NCBI GenBank assembly: GCA_024277255.1
Contig: JAJRVQ010000033.1
Coordinates: 1-64,000 of the forward strand
Source: Acidobacteriota bacterium
Lineage (GTDB): Bacteria; Acidobacteriota; Thermoanaerobaculia; Multivoradales; SZUA-115
Direction of reading: 5' to 3'
Length of the DNA: 64,000 nt
Part shown: positions 59,316 to 64,000 of the stretch, piece after piece
How positions within the stretch are numbered: the stretch's first letter is position 1
How the letters are laid out: each line of letters opens with the position of its first letter
Position numbers and translations under genes: made by a program
The notes under the pieces: generated by a model
The model's database searches: none
Seen by the model: only the letters and a program-made list of their open reading frames with translations
Told to the model about the DNA's origin: nothing

Positions 59316-62309
59316 ATGATGAAGAACCGGGTATTGCGTCTAACCGATTGGCTATTTCTCCTCATCCTGCTGCTTGGTGGCAGCTCGCTGGCCTACGGCC
59401 AATCCGCGACGGGAAGTCTCTTTGTCGAGAGCGTGGACGATAGTGGTAGCCCTCTGCCCGGAGTGACGGTGACCCTGACCGGGCCGGGTGCGGCACAGGT
59501 GCGAATCAGTGACGAGCAGGGCCGCGTCAGGTTTCTGGGCCTCGCTCCCGGCAGTGGTTACATGCTGGTCGCAGAGTTGGAAGGTTTCAGTCCGATCGAG
59601 ATCCCCGATCTGGAGATGGTCGTGGGCAGAAACATCTCGTTGCAGCTGTATCACGAGTCGGCGGTCGTAGAGTGTAGCCTTGGTCCGACCGGAGTCGCTC
59701 CTCTCTTGGATGATCGCAAGATTGCGACCGGAGTCCATCTGTTGAACGTGGAATTGGACAGGCTCCCTTCACCCAACGATCCGTGGGCCTTGTTGCCGCG
59801 AGCGGTCGGCGTGTTGGTGGACCGGGTCAATGTGGGAGGCAATGAGAGTGGCCAGCAGGCCCGTTTCGTCAGTAACGGCGCGCCGTTCATGGCGTCGAGT
59901 TGGGTGATCGACGGAGTAGAGATCAATGATCCCGCCTCTCGGGGCGCTTCGCAGACCTACTTCGATCTCGCTGCCTTCGAGCAGGTGGCCATCGTCACCG
60001 GCGGTAGTGATATCAACGCCCTGACCAGTGGTGCTCAACTGAATCTGGTGACCAAGCGTGGCACCAACTCCTGGCGGTTCTCGGGCCGCTATCTGATCAC
60101 CGACCAGAGTTGGCAAGCCGATTCCGACATCAACCCGGTGGACCTCGGGCAGCCGGGCCCCTGGAACGGTGGTACCGCGCAAGAACCGATCGTTGCCGGT
60201 GCCTCGATTGACAACGTTGACGACTATGGCTTCGATGTGGGCGGTCCTCTGGCCGAAGACCGTTTGTGGATCTGGGGCAGCTACGGCGTGCAAGACATCA
60301 GAGTTTTCCGGTTGGGTCCTGGCGCTCCGGTTCCGGACAATACCGACCTCGAAAACTACGCTCTGAAGCTCAACGGGCAGCTGGCCTCGAACAATTCGGG
60401 CGTTCTCTTCTACCACTTTGGCGACAAGGTAAAGGACGGTCGTGGCGCCGGGCCGACCCGGCCGCGCGAGACGACCTACTTGCAGACAGGACCGACCGAC
60501 ATCTATAAACTGGAAGACACCCATATTGTCTCGGGCAACCTTTACATCACTGGTTTGGTTTCCTACGTAGGCGGTGGTTTCGCTCTTGACCCGATCGGCG
60601 GTCTGGGTACTGATCCGAATCTGAACGTTGTCCAGGATCAGGCCGGTGTTTATCACAACAGCTACTTCGGGTACTCCACCGAGCGCCCGCAGGAACAGGC
60701 GAAGGTGAACGGCAATATTTTCTTCAATGCTAGTCAGATCGGCCACGAGCTGAAGTTCGGTGTCGGCTACAGGTGGAATGAAGTCTCGTCATTGACCTCG
60801 TTTCCTGGGCAGGGACTGGTTGGGAAGGCTCAATTTGGTTCTTTCTTTGGCCCCAGCGGTACCGACTTTCTCGGTTGGGCGTACCATGACATCTTCAGGT
60901 CGAATAAATTCGATCAGTGGAACGTGCTGCTACAAGACACCATTACGTGGGGGAATGTGACACTCAACGCCGGGATTCGTTACGATCTTCAACAGCCGGC
61001 CCGCAGCGATGCTCCACAACCCGCCGCGCGCTTTGCCGATATTCCAGCCTTTGCGAACGTTGGTGGAGATCTTGGCTTTGACTGGGAGTCGATCAGCCCG
61101 CGGATCGGCATCACCTTCGCATTCGGCCAAGATCGCGACACCTTGCTGCGTGTAAGCTATTCGCGTTTCGCCGATCAGCTGGGGACCGGGTTTTTCTCCG
61201 CGCTCGGTGTGAACCCGGTGCTCATCCAGTATTTCTACTGGCGTGACGACAACGGAGACAACATCATCGATCAGGGTTCTATAAGCTTGCTGCCGGGGTT
61301 GTTTGGGGATCGATCCTCAGTCCCCAACCGGGTTGGTCCTGGGCTCGACCCGGCGTTGACCGACGAGATTGTTCTCGGTGTCGAACATGCTCTTCGTCCC
61401 GAGTTTGTCGTTGGCTTGCAGGCGACCTTCCGGCAGAACCGCGATGCGATCGTCAGTGACCCATTTGTGATCGCCGATGGTATTCAACGACCGGTGGCGC
61501 GTTCGGACTTCGAACAGGTCGGCACTGTGCAGGGGACGTTGCCGGATGGCAGCACCTTCTCCGAACCGGTCTATGCCTTGCGCTCGGGGGTGGTGCGAGA
61601 GGCAGCCCGTGGCTCGTTGACCCGCAACAGCGATCTCGGCTCGGACTATACCGGCATCAACCTGACGGTCAACAAGCGACTCAACAACCGGTGGTTGTTG
61701 CGCGGTTTTCTCAATTATTCCGACTGGGCTTACCAAGGGCGCAGCGCCCGGGACATCCAGGACCCGACCCGTGGGATCGGTACGGTCAACGGTGACCAGG
61801 TGCTCAGCCAAAGTAACGGCTCCGGTACCAAGAACGAGGTGTGGATCTCCAGCCGGTGGTCGGCGAACGTCTCGGGCATGTATCAAGTGGCTCCGGATCG
61901 TCCGTGGGGTTTCAACCTCTCGGCCGATGTCCACCTACGAGAGGGGTATCCGATTCCCTATCGCACCTCGATCAGCGGCCGCTCCCGGTTCACCAACTCG
62001 GATGGCTTCGCTCGCACCGTGCTGGTGACGCGGGAGACCGATTCGTTCCGCAACGATGACCTGGTGCGGGTCAATGCGCGGGTGGAGAAGGAGTTCACGT
62101 TCAGCGATTTCGGCCTGACCGTGGGTGTCGATGCCTTCAACCTGCTCAACAACAACGACACCCTACAGACCGAGGGTTTAGTCTCTTCAACCTATGTGGA
62201 CAACAACGGAGTCGCAGTTGGTAGCTTCAACAGCACCAACGCCGATTTCATCCGCGAGACGATCTCGCCGCGGATCTTCCGCATCGGTGCTCGTTTCAGC
62301 TGGAACTGA
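59316..62309 (+). CDS. Oar-like TonB-dependent receptor
   Basis: The 997-aa protein has a signal peptide (RLTDWLFLLILLLGGSSLAYGQ). A carboxypeptidase-regulatory-like domain follows (SGSPLPGVTVTLTGPGAAQV...LRVGRNISLQL region, about 25-110). A plug-like region comes next (VNVGGNESGQQARFVSNGAPFMASSWVIDGVEINDPA, in two adjacent blocks), then a long barrel that ends GARFSWN. This is the Oar-like type common in Acidobacteriota and Myxococcota, usually importing oligosaccharides or peptides; the ligand is unknown. ATG 59316 and ATG 59319 lie 5 and 8 nt after GGGAGGAGG. A 15-bp hairpin precedes the ribosome site. Its last 123 bp overlap the convergent queA. Confidence 0.87.
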   Translation: MMKNRVLRLTDWLFLLILLLGGSSLAYGQSATGSLFVESVDDSGSPLPGVTVTLTGPGAAQVRISDEQGRVRFLGLAPGSGYMLVAELEGFSPIEIPDLEMVVGRNISLQLYHESAVVECSLGPTGVAPLLDDRKIATGVHLLNVELDRLPSPNDPWALLPRAVGVLVDRVNVGGNESGQQARFVSNGAPFMASSWVIDGVEINDPASRGASQTYFDLAAFEQVAIVTGGSDINALTSGAQLNLVTKRGTNSWRFSGRYLITDQSWQADSDINPVDLGQPGPWNGGTAQEPIVAGASIDNVDDYGFDVGGPLAEDRLWIWGSYGVQDIRVFRLGPGAPVPDNTDLENYALKLNGQLASNNSGVLFYHFGDKVKDGRGAGPTRPRETTYLQTGPTDIYKLEDTHIVSGNLYITGLVSYVGGGFALDPIGGLGTDPNLNVVQDQAGVYHNSYFGYSTERPQEQAKVNGNIFFNASQIGHELKFGVGYRWNEVSSLTSFPGQGLVGKAQFGSFFGPSGTDFLGWAYHDIFRSNKFDQWNVLLQDTITWGNVTLNAGIRYDLQQPARSDAPQPAARFADIPAFANVGGDLGFDWESISPRIGITFAFGQDRDTLLRVSYSRFADQLGTGFFSALGVNPVLIQYFYWRDDNGDNIIDQGSISLLPGLFGDRSSVPNRVGPGLDPALTDEIVLGVEHALRPEFVVGLQATFRQNRDAIVSDPFVIADGIQRPVARSDFEQVGTVQGTLPDGSTFSEPVYALRSGVVREAARGSLTRNSDLGSDYTGINLTVNKRLNNRWLLRGFLNYSDWAYQGRSARDIQDPTRGIGTVNGDQVLSQSNGSGTKNEVWISSRWSANVSGMYQVAPDRPWGFNLSADVHLREGYPIPYRTSISGRSRFTNSDGFARTVLVTRETDSFRNDDLVRVNARVEKEFTFSDFGLTVGVDAFNLLNNNDTLQTEGLVSSTYVDNNGVAVGSFNSTNADFIRETISPRIFRIGARFSWN

Positions 62310-63431
62310 GTCGAGACGCGGCCAGCACTCACCCTGGCCGCCGGCTGGTGATGGCGGTGGGTTTCCCCCCGCCATCACCAGCATCGCATCCCCGTAGGAA
62401 TAGAAACGATACTCGCGCTCAATCGCCTCGCGGTAGGCGGCGAGTACCCGCTTCCGGCCCGCCAGGGCGCTGACCAGCATGAGGAGGGTCGAGCGGGGGA
62501 GATGGAAGTTGGTCAGCAGGCCGTCGATGACCCGGAACCGGAAGCCGGGGGTGATGAAAAGGCGCGAGTTGCCACGACCCGCGGGTGGAAGGCTCTCGCT
62601 GGCGAGGGCGGCGGTTTCCAGGGTGCGCACCACGGTGGTGCCGACGGCGATGATCCGGCCGCCACGGGCGCGGGTCTGGCGGATGGCGGCGGCGGTTGCG
62701 GTGGGAATCTCGTAGTGTTCGGCATCCATTCGGTGTTCGTGGACGAGGTCTGCGGTGACCGGCTTGAAGGTGCCGATGCCGACGTGCAGGGTCACGCTAG
62801 TCCGTTCGATGCCGCTTGCCGCCAGCTCATCGAGTAGCCGCTGATCGAAGTGCAGGCCGGCGGTGGGAGCGGCGATGGCGCCCGGATGGTCGGCGAAGAC
62901 GGTCTGGTAGCGCTGTTGATCCTCAGTGTTGTCCGGACGGTGGATGTAGGGGGGCAAGGGGACGTGGCCGATGCGTCCGAGATGGGGTTCGAGCGGTTCG
63001 CTGAAACGGATCCGGCGTTGGCCGCTCTCGCTGGTGGCGATGACCTTGGCAGTGATCTCGCTGGCCGTCCCGTCGGTTTCGTCGAGACGTAGGCGCGTAC
63101 CGGGCCGGGCTTTGCGGCCGGGCTTGACCAGGCAGCGCCACACCTCGGCGGCTTCGCGCTCGACCAGCAGCAGTTCGACGCGTGCTCCGGAGCCGGGGTC
63201 CGCGGAGTTGGCATCCGGGATCCGCCGTGCGAAGAGGCGGGCCGGGATGACCTTGGTGTCGTTGACCACCAGCAGATCGCCTGTTTGGAGCAGGCTCGGC
63301 AAGTGGCGGATCTTGCGGTGGCGCTGTTCACCGATGGCGTCCAGAACCAACAGCCGACTCTCGCCGCGCGCCACCGCCTGTTGCGCGATGCGCTCGGCAG
63401 GAAGATCGAAATCGAAATCGGAGACCAGCAT
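62187..63431 (-). CDS. queA: S-adenosylmethionine:tRNA ribosyltransferase-isomerase
   Basis: The 414-aa enzyme makes epoxyqueuosine in tRNA from preQ1 and SAM. Landmarks are VSDFDFDLPAERIAQQ at the start, HLPSLLQTGDLLVVNDTKVIPARL, and AAPTAGLHFDQRLLDELAASGI. Others are TLHVGIGTFKPV, HRMDAEHYEIP, GTTVVRTLE and TNFHLPRSTLLMLVSALAGR. The usual C-terminal YSYGDAML is followed by about 55 extra residues, so it is longer than the typical 340-360 aa. The extension is antisense to the receptor gene's end and to a 14-bp stem. ATG 63431 begins the family's standard N-terminus without a visible Shine-Dalgarno. It starts 13 bp after the ABC permease stop. Confidence 0.94.
   Translation of the reverse strand: MLVSDFDFDLPAERIAQQAVARGESRLLVLDAIGEQRHRKIRHLPSLLQTGDLLVVNDTKVIPARLFARRIPDANSADPGSGARVELLLVEREAAEVWRCLVKPGRKARPGTRLRLDETDGTASEITAKVIATSESGQRRIRFSEPLEPHLGRIGHVPLPPYIHRPDNTEDQQRYQTVFADHPGAIAAPTAGLHFDQRLLDELAASGIERTSVTLHVGIGTFKPVTADLVHEHRMDAEHYEIPTATAAAIRQTRARGGRIIAVGTTVVRTLETAALASESLPPAGRGNSRLFITPGFRFRVIDGLLTNFHLPRSTLLMLVSALAGRKRVLAAYREAIEREYRFYSYGDAMLVMAGGNPPPSPAGGQGECWPRLDSVPAETSTDAEDPRRDRLADEIGVGAVEATNCDSVVVHIG
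62344..62382. terminator. Perfect 14-bp stem after the receptor gene
   Basis: GCTGGTGATGGCGG and CCGCCATCACCAGC are perfect inverted repeats with an 11-nt loop, 34 bp after the receptor stop. There is no T-run. It lies inside the C-terminal extension of queA and may terminate transcription from either side. Confidence 0.6.
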
Positions 63432-63444
63432 GGAGGAGCAGCCG

Positions 63445-64000
63445 TCAGATCCGCGGATCGAGGGCATCGCGCAGGCTGTCGCCGAGGAGATTGAAACCGA
63501 TCACCGCCAGGGCGATCGCCAGGCCGGGAAGGGTCGAGATCCACCATGCCGAGAGGATGTACTCTCGCCCTTCGCTGATGATGTTGCCCCAGCTCGCTTG
63601 CGGCGGCCGGATGCCGAGCCCCAAGAAGGAGAGCGCGGCCTCGGTGAGGATGACCGCGCCGATCGACAGGGGGGCGAGCGCCAGAGCCGGGCCGAGCGCA
63701 TTGGGTAGCAGGTGGCGGACAAGAATGCGCAGCGGCGACAGCCCTGAAGCGCGCGCGGCGAGGGCGAACTCACGCTCTTTGAGACTGAGCAGTTCGGCCC
63801 GAACCAGGCGGCTGACCGTCATCCAGCCGGTGAAGCCGAGAAGCAGAATCAACAGTGTGTTGCTGGGCCGCAGCAGCGCCGCCAGGGCGAGCAGCAAGAA
63901 GAGGCGCGGGAAGGCCAACAGGCCGTCGACAAAGCGCATCAACAGGCCATCGACCCAACGATTGCTGGCGGCGGCCAGCGCTCCGATACCGATGCCGAGA
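63445..64000 (-). CDS. ABC transporter permease, DppC/OppC-like (5' end beyond the window)
   Basis: The visible 185 codons are the C-terminal part of a binding-protein-dependent permease. The frame stays open to the window edge (LGIGIGALAAASNRWVDGLLMR...). The EAA loop that contacts the ATPase is present (EFALAARASGLSPLRILVRHLLPNAL), followed by LTEAALSFLGLGIRPPQASWGNIISEG and the terminal LLGDSLRDALDPR. These are hallmarks of the dipeptide/oligopeptide DppC/OppC family. The partner permease, binding protein and ATPases are presumably beyond the window. It is upstream of queA with a 13-bp gap. Confidence 0.93.
   Translation of the reverse strand, partial: LGIGIGALAAASNRWVDGLLMRFVDGLLAFPRLFLLLALAALLRPSNTLLILLLGFTGWMTVSRLVRAELLSLKEREFALAARASGLSPLRILVRHLLPNALGPALALAPLSIGAVILTEAALSFLGLGIRPPQASWGNIISEGREYILSAWWISTLPGLAIALAVIGFNLLGDSLRDALDPRI

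Noticed and set aside
1-64000. tRNA or rRNA genes, insertion sequences, attachment sites or replication origin
   Set aside because: No cloverleaf-like sequence, rRNA core, transposase, integrase or DnaA-box cluster was recognised by eye. A tRNAscan or Infernal run could still find a short RNA.

Overview
This 64 kb window has high GC (about 65% by eye). It reads as chromosomal DNA of a Gram-negative, probably aerobic bacterium, most likely an Acidobacteriota-like lineage. That placement is an inference. It rests on large TonB-dependent receptors with an N-terminal carboxypeptidase-regulatory-like domain, a split glycine decarboxylase (GcvPA/GcvPB), an alpha-2-macroglobulin/PBP1C pair, many large exported proteins, and a recurrent C-terminal FE-x-G...W-x-VV-P/Q motif on exported proteins. 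I saw no rRNA, tRNA, CRISPR array, integrase or transposase.

Layout. (1) 0.4-5.4 kb: a small exported protein, then three tandem paralogous exported proteins. These share a paired-Cys segment, a tail-fibre-like VGIGT..P...LTV segment, a collagen-like Gly-Pro stretch and a six-Cys C-terminal module; the third carries an integrin-like beta-propeller inserted into that backbone. (2) 5.4-17.4 kb: an exported protein with the C-terminal motif, an SGNH-like membrane protein, a bacterial alpha-2-macroglobulin with its PBP1C partner, and a TolB-like propeller protein. (3) 17.4-18.15 kb: a gene-poor stretch full of repeats, then an orphan Phd/YefM-type antitoxin. (4) 18.4-22.2 kb, minus strand: a Cys-rich exported protein, a two-TM protein with a small-barrel-like C-terminus, and two MFS transporters. 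(5) 22.2-30.6 kb: a TPR-CHAT membrane protein on plus; on minus a regulatory operon of OmpR-type regulator, hybrid histidine kinase, membrane-anchored receiver/FN3-like protein and exported cohesin-like protein; and a divergent beta-helix protein. (6) 30.9-34.2 kb: an exported metzincin protease and an FMN-dependent 2-hydroxy-acid oxidase.

(7) 34.2-47.7 kb is the most notable locus. A minus-strand operon encodes a giant (1819 aa) MnxG/MofA-like multicopper oxidase, a propeller protein, two SCO copper chaperones, a cytochrome c fused to a LivK-type binding protein, and an OmpR-type regulator. A divergent hybrid kinase reads away from it; this kinase and regulator are paralogous to the pair in region 5. 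The set looks like a regulated extracytoplasmic copper-oxidase/electron-transfer system. Mn(II) or another metal is a candidate substrate, not proven. (8) 47.8-53.6 kb: a membrane protein, a 6-phosphofructokinase with a cupin, a Cys/His-rich exported protein and a TonB-dependent receptor that may handle copper. (9) 54.2-58.7 kb: the glycine cleavage operon gcvT-gcvH-gcvPA-gcvPB, then a small membrane protein. (10) 59.3-64 kb: a second large TonB-dependent receptor convergent with queA, which follows a Dpp/Opp-type ABC permease cut by the window end.

Translation starts are notable. Several genes use AAGGAG with an 8-nt spacer, three of them with a TTG start, and several exported-protein genes have strong inverted repeats in their leaders. 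All assignments come from reading the sequence; no database search was run.
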